Of a stretch of 10,260 nucleotides of DNA, positions 1 to 6,094 are shown in pieces. The stretch is taken from NCBI GenBank assembly GCA_009776905.1, contig WRMX01000036.1:12005-22264 (forward strand). The letters are read 5' to 3'. The notes under the pieces are model-generated. The model was not told where the DNA came from. It was given only the letters and a program-made list of their open reading frames with translations, and searched no databases. Source of the DNA: Oscillospiraceae bacterium. Lineage in GTDB: Bacteria; Bacillota; Clostridia; Oscillospirales; Oscillospiraceae. Numbering within the stretch: position 1 is the first letter of the stretch; every line of letters begins with the position of its first letter. Position numbers and translations under genes: made by a program.

Positions 1-476
1 TCATTCACTTCCGGTTGGATTTCCAACAATGCATATACATCCCTGCCGCTCATCGCTGCAATCGTCGCCGCTGCACCGATTTGTTTATACGAGTCGATAA
101 TAGACAAGGCCAGCTTGGTATACATCCCTGCTCCCGGGGGGCATATTGTTGATAGCCTTCCCCCCTCATCGACGACAGCCGCAACGACGCTGCCTGCCTC
201 AACGAGTTCGATTGCTCTGTCCATATCGGCATATTGAATACTAAGGAAACGCGATATCTCGTCGCTTTCCAAAAATGATACTATCGGCGAATCCTGCGCA
301 GCGACGACTGCGACAGGAGCCACATCGAGGTCAAGGTCTATTGAAATATATGAACTCAGCGCATTGCCAAGAATGAATATGATTACAATGGGGAAAACGA
401 TGAGTATTGCGACATTAACGGGATTTCGCCATAAATACTTGAATCCCAGCTTGAAAGTGGCGAAAAACGCAATCAT
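1..476 (-). CDS. ABC-2 type transporter permease, N-terminal part (runs off the left edge)
   Basis: This is the membrane subunit of an ABC exporter encoded with the ATPase just upstream. I translated it from the reverse strand: 158 complete codons are open from an ATG at 476-474 to the window edge. The start overlaps the ATPase stop as ATGA, so the two are translationally coupled, and a GGAGGCGAG-like sequence precedes it. The N-terminus is a short amphipathic stretch (MIAFFATFKLGFKYLWRNP), then one strong membrane segment at about residues 20-37 (VNVAILIVFPIVIIFILG). A soluble region with alternating beta and alpha character follows (for example VAVVAAQDSPIVSFLE). One N-terminal helix followed by a large extracytoplasmic domain is the layout of the ABC2_membrane_3 / YhgE-like family; the remaining helices would lie outside the window. 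The transported substrate cannot be told. The family call is an inference from layout and neighbour. Confidence 0.8.
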   Translation of the reverse strand, partial: MIAFFATFKLGFKYLWRNPVNVAILIVFPIVIIFILGNALSSYISIDLDLDVAPVAVVAAQDSPIVSFLESDEISRFLSIQYADMDRAIELVEAGSVVAAVVDEGGRLSTICPPGAGMYTKLALSIIDSYKQIGAAATIAAMSGRDVYALLEIQPEVN

Positions 477-1414
477 TCCGACTCGCCTCCGTCCCTCAAT
501 TTTTTGCCTGTGAGCGCGAGGAAGGCATCCTCAAGCGTTTGACGGCGGGCTTCCATTCCAAGAATGGTATAAGGCGCTGCACATTCGATGAGCCGAGCCA
601 GGTTGAGCGACCCGATTTCGCTGATAACAGTAAAGCTGCGATCGTCGGCATCGCAACGCACTACCCCTTGTACATTCAATATACTTTCCACAAGGGACGG
701 CGCCGGATCGCGCACTTCAATGACCACGGTCTCCTCTTTTAGCGAATCTCTTGTCAGTTCATCAACGCTGCCTTCCGCAATGACGCGCCCCATGTCCATA
801 ATTAATATGCGCGAGCACACGCGCTCCACTTCTTCCATATAATGCGATGTATATAAAACCGTCGTGCCCTGCGCATTCATCTGCTCAATAAAACTCAGTA
901 TGTGGTTGCGCGACTGGGGGTCTATGCCGACCGTCGGCTCGTCCAGGATAAGCAATTCGGGCGAATGCATCACCGCACATCCGATGTTGAGCCTGCGTTT
1001 CATACCTCCGGAGTAATTTTTAACCGCTTTTTTTGCCACATCGGCCAATCCCAGAATATCAAGAATCTCGCCCGTGCGTTTTTTTAACGCCGCACCGGCG
1101 ATACCATATAGCTGCCCAAAATAATTCAAATTATCGCGGGCTGTCAGTGTTTCGTATAATGCCAAATCCTGTGGTACAACTCCGATACGGCGCTTGATTT
1201 CCACCGAAGTCCCCCGCATCTCCTGCCCGAACAGCAACGTTTGGCCAGAATCGGCGGTGGTCAGCCCGGTCAGGACTCGTATAGCGGTCGTCTTGCCTGC
1301 TCCGTTCGGCCCGAGCAGCCCCAGCGTCTCGCCCTCCTCGATCGTCATGTTCAAATGATCGAGCGCGGTATGCGCGCGAAAACGCTTTACAATATCCATC
1401 ATTGATACTACCAT
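473..1414 (-). CDS. ABC transporter ATP-binding protein (ABC-2 type exporter, CcmA/DrrA-like)
   Basis: This 313-residue cytoplasmic ATPase should energise the permease encoded immediately downstream. All nucleotide-binding motifs are visible: Walker A GPNGAGKTT at 35-43, Q-loop VPQ at 80-82, signature YSGGMKRR at 134-141, Walker B LLILDEP at 154-160, D-loop region GIDPQSR at 163-169 and H-loop His191 in TSHYMEE. About 110 further residues follow, as in the DUF4162-type C-terminal domain of drug, antibiotic and lipid exporters. The reading frame is open further upstream to 1498, but the start at 1414 has a perfect GAAAGGAG eight bases away (1423-1430) and lets the protein begin directly at the first strand of the domain (MVVSMMDIVKRF). 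The substrate is unknown; homologous pairs move drugs, peptides or polysaccharide precursors. Confidence 0.95.
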   Translation of the reverse strand: MVVSMMDIVKRFRAHTALDHLNMTIEEGETLGLLGPNGAGKTTAIRVLTGLTTADSGQTLLFGQEMRGTSVEIKRRIGVVPQDLALYETLTARDNLNYFGQLYGIAGAALKKRTGEILDILGLADVAKKAVKNYSGGMKRRLNIGCAVMHSPELLILDEPTVGIDPQSRNHILSFIEQMNAQGTTVLYTSHYMEEVERVCSRILIMDMGRVIAEGSVDELTRDSLKEETVVIEVRDPAPSLVESILNVQGVVRCDADDRSFTVISEIGSLNLARLIECAAPYTILGMEARRQTLEDAFLALTGKKLRDGGESE

Positions 1415-1422
1415 GTATGCCG

Positions 1423-1430
1423 CTCCTTTC
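1423..1430 (-). promoter_or_regulatory. Ribosome binding site that fixes the ATPase start
   Basis: Read on the minus strand this is GAAAGGAG, eight bases before the ATG at 1414. It supports that start over the in-frame ATG codons at 1432 and 1498, which would add 6 or 28 residues not expected in the family. Confidence 0.8.
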
Positions 1431-1459
1431 ATCTTATGCGCTCCGCATCCATATGCCAA
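1431..1459 (-). promoter_or_regulatory. Possible promoter of the ABC transporter genes
   Basis: On the minus strand TTGGCA (1459-1454), a 17-base spacer and TAAGAT (1436-1431) resemble a sigma-A promoter. The -10 box directly abuts the ribosome binding site, so transcription would begin within or just before GAAAGGAG and give a leader of only about 10-15 bases. That makes the call doubtful. Confidence 0.3.
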
Positions 1460-1504
1460 GTCTAGCATAGAGGCATGTTGCTTGGCAATATTATCCATAG
1501 CTTT

Positions 1505-1530
1505 TTAACACAGTTTTAACAGTTTGAACA
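1505..1530. repeat. Tandem TTAACA direct repeats in the divergent intergenic region
   Basis: TTAACA occurs at 1505-1510 and 1516-1521, and a degenerate copy TGAACA at 1525-1530. The copies start 11 and 9 bases apart, about one helical turn each. They lie immediately upstream of the -35 box of the protease promoter. Two TTAACA hexamers separated by five bases match the direct-repeat layout recognised by PhoB/PhoP (OmpR-family) response regulators. That a regulator binds here is inference. Confidence 0.5.
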
Positions 1531-1558
1531 TGACAAAGCCATAGTATTGTGATATGAT
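1530..1558 (+). promoter_or_regulatory. Promoter of the SLH-domain protease gene
   Basis: ATGACA (1530-1535), a 17-base spacer and TATGAT (1553-1558) preceded by TG at 1550-1551 form an extended -10 sigma-A-type promoter matching the consensus at five of six bases in each box. The predicted start is near 1565, so the leader is about 20 bases and begins at the AAAGGAG (1565-1571). The repeats at 1505-1530 touch its -35 box. Confidence 0.6.
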
Positions 1559-1584
1559 TGCGCCAAAGGAGTCGATGCAATAAT

Positions 1585-3651
1585 ATGAAAAAGCAGACAT
1601 GCAAACGAGCGCTCACGCTACTATTGGCAACAACAATGACGATATTTGTCATATCCGCCCCCGCGCTAGCAGTGCCCAAAAGCGGCATCGGACAGTATGA
1701 CACGTTAGAAGAAATTTTCGACATTCTCGACGACTATGCGTTATATCCGCCCGACGACCTCTCTCTCGACGGCATCACAGCCGCAGCTTTGGAAAACAAC
1801 CCGGACCTCTTTTGGGAGATCATCGAGCGATGGCTCGCGCCTGACCCTTACGGAGGCTACATACTGCATGACGATTATGCCTTCGTATATGGCATGATGG
1901 AAGGCGTATATGGCATCGGCGTCTCCATCGACAGCTACATGCCATTGGGCTTGTATGTTGTGGACATTCTGCCCGGCGGCGCCGCAGAGAGCAGCGGCAT
2001 TGAGATCGGAGCGCAAATCGTTGAAGTGGACGGAGTCAACATTGCGGACGTCAACCAATATGACGCGAGGCATCTGACGATGGGCGAAGAGGGATCGAAC
2101 GTAGTCATCGGCTATATCAACCCCGGCTCGGCTGATGTGATCTTTGAAACCATCACGCGCGGCCCGCTGATCCCCGTGAATGTCATCGGCGACATGATCG
2201 AAGGCACGGATGTCGGATACATTCGCATCAGCCAGTTCGGCGTTATCGACGACGCCACGGAGTTTGACTATTTGTTCAACGAGTTCCTCCCGGAGCAAGG
2301 CGCGTCTTCCGTCATCATAGACCTTCGTGGCAATCCCGGCGGTGAATTGAACACCGTCCTCAACATGATGAATGTCATGATTCTCGAAGAAGGGTATCTT
2401 TTGATCACTCTCGTCGACTCCTATGGCGGCGAATCGTTCTACAGCACGGGATTCAACCCCGTGTTCCTCGCTCTGTTGGGTCTTTCTGTGTGGCAGCCGG
2501 AGGCCATCGTGTTCCTTGTCGATGAATATTCGGCATCGGCTTCCGAAATCATGGCCGGCACGTTCCAATCGCACGGCTTTGCAACAGTCGTCGGGATGCC
2601 GACATTCGGCAAGGCGCACAGCCAGTACCATATCGAGCTGGAGTGCGGGGATTATCTTGTTTTCACATTCTCGCGCATCGAGCTATACGATATCGGCACA
2701 TATGAAGGCATCGGCATCATCCCCTCGCATATAGTATCCCAACAAACATTCCCGGGCACGGAGCTCAATCTTCGCCCGCTCGACACAGGGAAAGACTTGC
2801 TCCGCGACGGCGAGCCGGAGGAGCGGGTCTCCGCCATGCAAGAGCGCCTCGCCGTGCTGGGCTTCTATCGTACGTTGCCTAGCGGCGTGTTCGACGATTA
2901 TACGCTTTGGTGCTTCAACCGATTTCAAGCGGTTTATGGTCTGATGCAGGGCGAATATGCAGATTCCGAATCGCTGAAGCTGCTTGTGTCGGCCATTGAC
3001 GAAGCGACTTTCTATAGTGACACCCAGCTCGCATACGCCCTTTCGCTTCTGAGCGACGGTTTCGATTCATCGTTTTGGGTCAATGTTTATTCCGATGTTG
3101 ATGACACTGCCTGGTATTATGACGGCATCGCATATGTCACTTTTTATAAATATATGAACGGCACCGGCGAAGGGGTATTCTCTCCCGGCGGCACAATGAA
3201 CAGGGCGATGTTCGCACAGATGCTGTATAATATTGAGTCATCTGAAAATACTCCCGTACTCGGTGCTTCAAATGCATCATTTTCCGACGTCAATGCGCCT
3301 GCGTGGTATTATGATGCTGTCACATGGGCGGCATCGCACGGCATTGTCGCCGGTTCAGGCGGCAAGTTCGACCCGCTCAGGCCCGTCACGCGCCAGGAAA
3401 TAGCCCTTATGCTATACAGATATGCCACGGAGTTTAAGGGATTGGACATCCCCTCCGTGAGAGAAATGCCGGATTTCCAAGACGCGGGGCAGATTGCCGA
3501 TTGGGCTGGCGATGCGGCGCGCGCTCTGTCGGAAGCTGGGGTCATCAATGGCATCGGCGATCTATTTGCGCCCGCCAGAAACGCGACGCGTGCTGAAGTT
3601 TCGCTTTTGCTTATGAATTTCATGCTGCTCGTTGTGGCAAATGGGAACTAA
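1585..3651 (+). CDS. Secreted S41 (CtpA-like) processing protease with peptidoglycan-binding and three SLH domains
   Basis: This 688-residue serine protease of the C-terminal processing family is predicted to be exported and held at the cell wall. A signal peptide spans residues 1 to about 29 (MKK start, hydrophobic LLLATTMTIFVI, cleavage after APALA). A PDZ domain at about 109-190 (from YGIGVSID) precedes the S41 core at about 205-375. The catalytic residues are Ser318 (in SASASEI), Lys343 (in TFGK) and Gln347; the 25- and 4-residue spacings match family members such as Prc and CtpB, so it should be active. Residues about 405-465 (RVSAMQERLAVLGFY onward) resemble a PG_binding_1 domain. Three SLH domains follow at about 501-550, 565-615 and 629-683, with the usual YSDV/FSDV and WYYDA patterns. 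AAAGGAG lies 13 bases before the chosen ATG; an in-frame TTG at 1558 would begin upstream of that site and is rejected. Substrates are unknown; cell-wall maturation or processing of surface proteins is a guess. Confidence 0.93.
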   Translation: MKKQTCKRALTLLLATTMTIFVISAPALAVPKSGIGQYDTLEEIFDILDDYALYPPDDLSLDGITAAALENNPDLFWEIIERWLAPDPYGGYILHDDYAFVYGMMEGVYGIGVSIDSYMPLGLYVVDILPGGAAESSGIEIGAQIVEVDGVNIADVNQYDARHLTMGEEGSNVVIGYINPGSADVIFETITRGPLIPVNVIGDMIEGTDVGYIRISQFGVIDDATEFDYLFNEFLPEQGASSVIIDLRGNPGGELNTVLNMMNVMILEEGYLLITLVDSYGGESFYSTGFNPVFLALLGLSVWQPEAIVFLVDEYSASASEIMAGTFQSHGFATVVGMPTFGKAHSQYHIELECGDYLVFTFSRIELYDIGTYEGIGIIPSHIVSQQTFPGTELNLRPLDTGKDLLRDGEPEERVSAMQERLAVLGFYRTLPSGVFDDYTLWCFNRFQAVYGLMQGEYADSESLKLLVSAIDEATFYSDTQLAYALSLLSDGFDSSFWVNVYSDVDDTAWYYDGIAYVTFYKYMNGTGEGVFSPGGTMNRAMFAQMLYNIESSENTPVLGASNASFSDVNAPAWYYDAVTWAASHGIVAGSGGKFDPLRPVTRQEIALMLYRYATEFKGLDIPSVREMPDFQDAGQIADWAGDAARALSEAGVINGIGDLFAPARNATRAEVSLLLMNFMLLVVANGN

Positions 3652-3656
3652 TGAAC

Positions 3657-3677
3657 AGCATCTGTATGCAGAATGCT
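3657..3677 (+). terminator. Weak hairpin after the protease gene, possible terminator
   Basis: AGCATCTG (3657-3664) can pair with CAGAATGCT (3669-3677) around a TATG loop with one bulged base. A run of five T comes only 15 bases later (3692-3696), so it is at best a poor intrinsic terminator. It could instead act as a 3' end-stabilising stem. Confidence 0.25.
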
Positions 3678-3701
3678 CCTGAATTTGGGCGTTTTTCCAC
3701 A

Positions 3702-3730
3702 TTGACAAGCCGTATGCGCTATGATAGCAT
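3702..3730 (+). promoter_or_regulatory. Promoter of the ilv operon
   Basis: A perfect TTGACA (3702-3707), a 17-base spacer and TAGCAT (3725-3730, four of six consensus bases) make a sigma-A-type promoter. The predicted start near 3737 gives a leader RNA of about 270 bases before ilvB, long enough to carry the leader peptide and attenuator stems. Confidence 0.6.
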
Positions 3731-3745
3731 GGAAAGACTGGTTTA

Positions 3746-3773
3746 GGCGTTCATGACAAAAGTCGCAAGCGCC
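3746..3773 (+). other. Small 5' leader hairpin ahead of the leader peptide
   Basis: GGCG (3746-3749) pairs with CGCC (3770-3773). An inner TGAC (3754-3757) pairs with GTCG (3762-3765, one G-U pair) around an AAAA loop. It sits between the promoter and the leader-peptide ribosome binding site. It may simply keep that site unpaired; no known riboswitch is recognised in it. Confidence 0.35.
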
Positions 3774-3798
3774 AAGGTGAAGGCCAAGGAGAAAAGCA

Positions 3799-3882
3799 AT
3801 GTTACTTACTCTCATCAGCATAGTCGTTATTATCAGCGTCGTCGTTATTATCGATGACGCCGGTTCGCGTTGTGCTGAATAG
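3799..3882 (+). CDS. Branched-chain amino acid leader peptide (ilvL-like) of the ilv attenuator
   Basis: A 27-codon reading frame begins at ATG 3799, with AAGGAG at 3786-3791 seven bases upstream, and ends at TAG 3880-3882. The peptide starts MLLTLISIVVIISVVVII and ends DDAGSRCAE. Fourteen of its first 18 residues are Leu (3), Ile (6) or Val (5), ending in an uninterrupted VVVII run. Such a peptide has no evident function as a product; its translation should sense charged tRNA-Ile, tRNA-Val and tRNA-Leu. From memory, the ISVVVII core also occurs in the E. coli ilvGMEDA leader peptide. It lies directly upstream of mutually exclusive RNA stems and a terminator, ahead of ilvB. Convergence on the same codon bias is as likely as common descent. 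Confidence 0.88.
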   Translation: MLLTLISIVVIISVVVIIDDAGSRCAE

Positions 3883-3909
3883 GGACTAGCCGGAAATTAA
3901 GAGGCTCCC
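3860..3909 (+). promoter_or_regulatory. Protector and antiterminator stems of the ilv attenuator
   Basis: Two alternative pairings precede the terminator. Protector: CCGGTT (3860-3865) with AGCCGG (3888-3893), six pairs including one G-U. Antiterminator: GGGA (3882-3885) plus GCC (3889-3891) with GGC (3903-3905) plus TCCC (3906-3909), leaving a bulged CTA and an 11-base loop; this captures half of the terminator's 5' arm. A ribosome stalled on the late Val/Ile codons (about 3841-3852) would cover the protector strand and let the antiterminator form. A ribosome at the TAG (3880-3882) would cover GGGACTAGCC and let the terminator form. The pairings are read from the sequence; the mechanism is inferred from known attenuators. 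Folding energies were not computed. Confidence 0.6.
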
Positions 3910-3939
3910 GACAGCAAACGCTGCCGGGGGTCTTTTCTT
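3903..3939 (+). terminator. Intrinsic terminator of the ilv attenuator
   Basis: GGCTCCCGACAGC (3903-3915) and GCTGCCGGGGGTC (3920-3932) form a 13-position stem with 12 pairs (two G-U, one A-C mismatch) around an AAAC loop. TTTTCTT follows at 3933-3939. It stands between the leader peptide stop and ilvB, 70 bases before the ilvB start, so it must be read through for the operon to be expressed. Confidence 0.85.
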
Positions 3940-4009
3940 ATAGTTTCCTTGTGCCGCTTTCGCCGCTCGCCCAAGCAGACGCTACCACGATACATAAGGA
4001 GGACCATAT

Positions 4010-5806
4010 ATGGAATTGACCGGAGCGCAGATCATCGTTGAACAATTGTGCGCGCAAGGGGTGACCACGGTGTTCGGATATCCCGGCGGACAGATACTCC
4101 CGCTATATGATGAGCTGTATAAAAATGCGGACAGGATTACCCATGTGCTATCCGCGCATGAGCAGGGCGCCACCCATGCGGCTGATGGATATGCGCGCGT
4201 CACGGGCAAGCCGGGGGTCGTCATCGCCACGAGCGGCCCCGGTGCTACAAACCTGGTTACAGGCATTGCCAACGCATACCTCGACAGCGTGCCTCTTGTG
4301 GCTATTACGGGCAATGTCTCTATCCCGCTGCTTGGCAAGGACAGCTTTCAAGAGGTCGATATCGTCGGGATAACCCAGCCCGTGGTCAAGCATAATTTTG
4401 TCGTGCGCGAGATCGACAAGCTGGCGTTCACAATCAGCGAAGCCTTCCGCATTGCGTCAAGCGGGCGGCGCGGACCCGTGCTTGTCGATATTCCAAAGAG
4501 CATCCAAGTGGAATCATGCGAATATGCAGATGTCCAGGCTGTCTCCGGCAAAGATGCCACTATAGACGCGGACACAGCCGGGGAAGCAGCTTCTCCCGCT
4601 GCTTCTCCCGCTGCTTCTCCCGCAACTTCTGACGTAGCATCCCCCGCTGCTTCTCCCGCAACTTCTGCCGCAGCTTCCCCCGCTACTACCCCCGCTGCCG
4701 CAACCAACGCAGCCTCCATTCCCGGCTTGGAACAGGCGATCGAAGCCATCAGCCAATGCGAACGGCCATTCATATACGCAGGCGGCGGCATCCTCGCGAG
4801 CGGGGCCGAAGCGGAATTGCTCGCGCTGTCCGATAAACTGTCTGCGCCTGTCGGCTTTAGCATGATGGGGCTGACGTCCTTGCCGGATAACTACATGCTC
4901 AACCTCGGCATGTGCGGCATGCACGGTAAATACGCTTCCTCCGTTGCGCAAGATGAATGTGACTTGATGATTGCAATAGGCGTTCGGTTTTCAGATCGCG
5001 CGACGGGCGAGGTCAAAGCATTCAAACATAACCGCACCATCATCCATATAGACATCGATCTTGCGGAAATCGGCAAAAATGTGGCAGCAACGATAAACAT
5101 TTGCGGCGATGCAAAGAAAGTCCTGACAATGCTGCTTGATGCGCTCCCCGAAAAGCATAATGTGAGCTGGCTCGAGCGGATCGAAGAGCTCAAGCAAGTC
5201 GAGGGTTCGCCGCAAAACGGCGGCTTCACTCCAAAAAACATCATCGAAGCCGTTAGGCGGCGTCATAGCGCTGACACCGTCGTCGCCACCGATGTCGGGC
5301 AGCACCAGATGTGGACGATGCAATACTACAAGATGGGCAACCCGCGCACATTGCTCACCTCCGGAGGCCTCGGCACGATGGGTTACGGCCTTGGAGCCGC
5401 AATCGGCGGCTGTATCGCCAACGACAGGAAACATACCGTCCTCTTCACCAGCGACGGCAGTTTCGGCATGAACTTGAACGAGCTTGCCACGGCGGTTTCG
5501 CAAGAGTTGCCTATCCTGATCATAATCCTGAACAACGGCGTGTTGGGGCTTGTTCGCCAGTGGCAGAATATGTTCTATGAGAAACGCTACTCACAGACGA
5601 CGTTGAACCGAAAGACTGACTTCCCCGCTCTGGCAAAGGCTTTTGGCGCGGCAGGGTACCGCGCAACGGACATGCAGCAGCTTGAGGACATTCTCGATGG
5701 TCTACCTGCAGGCATGCCGGCCGTCGTCGATTGCCATATCGACATGGACGAAGTCGTGCTGCCGATGATCCCGCCCGGCGGCACAGTAAAAGACATAATA
5801 TATTAG
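4010..5806 (+). CDS. ilvB: Acetolactate synthase (acetohydroxyacid synthase) large catalytic subunit
   Basis: IlvB joins pyruvate-derived hydroxyethyl-ThDP to pyruvate (valine/leucine branch) or 2-oxobutanoate (isoleucine branch) in the cytoplasm; the enzyme uses ThDP, Mg and FAD. The protein has 598 residues. The N-terminal ThDP-binding domain has catalytic Glu51 in SAHEQGATHAADGYAR and the acetolactate-type KDSFQEVDIVGIT. The middle domain includes GVRFSDRATGEV. The C-terminal ThDP domain has Asp482 and Asn509 as Mg ligands and the VRQWQ element near the active site. Two oddities: the usual GDG reads SDG (Ser481), and a tetrapeptide-repeat linker at about 186-236 separates the first and middle domains and explains the length above the usual 550-570. 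AAGGAGG at 3996-4002, seven bases before the ATG, fixes the start. It is the first gene of the operon and lies behind the attenuator. Confidence 0.96.
   Translation: MELTGAQIIVEQLCAQGVTTVFGYPGGQILPLYDELYKNADRITHVLSAHEQGATHAADGYARVTGKPGVVIATSGPGATNLVTGIANAYLDSVPLVAITGNVSIPLLGKDSFQEVDIVGITQPVVKHNFVVREIDKLAFTISEAFRIASSGRRGPVLVDIPKSIQVESCEYADVQAVSGKDATIDADTAGEAASPAASPAASPATSDVASPAASPATSAAASPATTPAAATNAASIPGLEQAIEAISQCERPFIYAGGGILASGAEAELLALSDKLSAPVGFSMMGLTSLPDNYMLNLGMCGMHGKYASSVAQDECDLMIAIGVRFSDRATGEVKAFKHNRTIIHIDIDLAEIGKNVAATINICGDAKKVLTMLLDALPEKHNVSWLERIEELKQVEGSPQNGGFTPKNIIEAVRRRHSADTVVATDVGQHQMWTMQYYKMGNPRTLLTSGGLGTMGYGLGAAIGGCIANDRKHTVLFTSDGSFGMNLNELATAVSQELPILIIILNNGVLGLVRQWQNMFYEKRYSQTTLNRKTDFPALAKAFGAAGYRATDMQQLEDILDGLPAGMPAVVDCHIDMDEVVLPMIPPGGTVKDIIY
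4586..4705 (+). repeat. 12-bp minisatellite inside ilvB encoding an AASP-type linker
   Basis: Ten consecutive 12-base units, in frame with ilvB codons 193-232, follow the pattern GCTGCTTCTCCC with substitutions. They encode AASP, AASP, AASP, ATSD, VASP, AASP, ATSA, AASP, ATTP and AAAT. The first units are nearly identical and later ones more diverged, as expected for slippage or unequal exchange followed by drift. The encoded stretch is likely disordered and lies between two folded domains. Confidence 0.92.
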
Positions 5807-5820
5807 TAGGTGAGGAACAT

Positions 5821-6069
5821 ATGGAAAAGTTCGCAGTCGAATTGCTTGTATCGAACCATTATGGCGTCCTGAACAGAATCACGGGCCTATACGCCAGACG
5901 CGGTTACAACATTGACAGCTTGCATGTCAACGAAACGGAAAACCCGGAATATTCGCGTATGCTGATCGTTTCCAAAGGCGATGAGTATATTCAAACCCAG
6001 ATAGTACGGCAACTATCAAAGCTATATGACGTCAAAGACGTCGCGCTTATGGCGCGAGTGAACCCATAA
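5821..6069 (+). CDS. ilvN: Acetolactate synthase small regulatory subunit (single ACT domain)
   Basis: This 82-residue subunit should bind the IlvB catalytic subunit, raise its activity and confer feedback inhibition, typically by valine. Nearly all of it is one ACT domain: VSNHYGVLNRITGLYARRGYN at the N-terminus is the family hallmark, followed by DSLHVNETENPEYSRMLIV. It lacks the C-terminal domain of the roughly 160-residue IlvH type and is close in size to E. coli IlvN and IlvM. The start at 5821 is chosen for AGGTGAGG five bases upstream and because the ACT strand begins at once (MEKFAVELL); the frame is open back to 5731 but that part overlaps ilvB. The gap to ilvB is 14 bases. Confidence 0.93.
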   Translation: MEKFAVELLVSNHYGVLNRITGLYARRGYNIDSLHVNETENPEYSRMLIVSKGDEYIQTQIVRQLSKLYDVKDVALMARVNP

Positions 6070-6094
6070 TCTATCAACATGAGGAGATGCACCA

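Noticed and set aside
50..232. A 60-codon minus-strand frame within the permease region
   Set aside because: It is in a different frame from the permease, which is open through the whole stretch with a good start and typical membrane character.
1741..2631. A 296-codon open frame on the minus strand inside the protease gene
   Set aside because: It lies wholly antisense to a gene with clear domains and catalytic residues. Its translation is rich in Asp, Val, Arg and His as expected from the reverse frame of a codon-biased gene, and it matches no family I recognise.
3720..3725. TATGAT as the -10 box of the ilv promoter
   Set aside because: It is the better hexamer, but it is only 12 bases from TTGACA. 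TAGCAT at 3725-3730 has the proper 17-base spacing.
3737..4009. T-box riboswitch ahead of ilvB
   Set aside because: This was the first expectation for a Firmicutes ilv operon, but I find no T-box consensus (AGGGTGGNACCGCG-like) before the terminator and no Stem I-like layout. A short leader peptide explains the region better.
4348..4951. Two minus-strand frames with Ala/Gly/Glu- or Gly/Ser/Arg/Cys-rich repeats opposite ilvB
   Set aside because: The repeats are only the reverse-strand reading of the 12-bp minisatellite; the plus-strand frame carries the conserved ilvB motifs.
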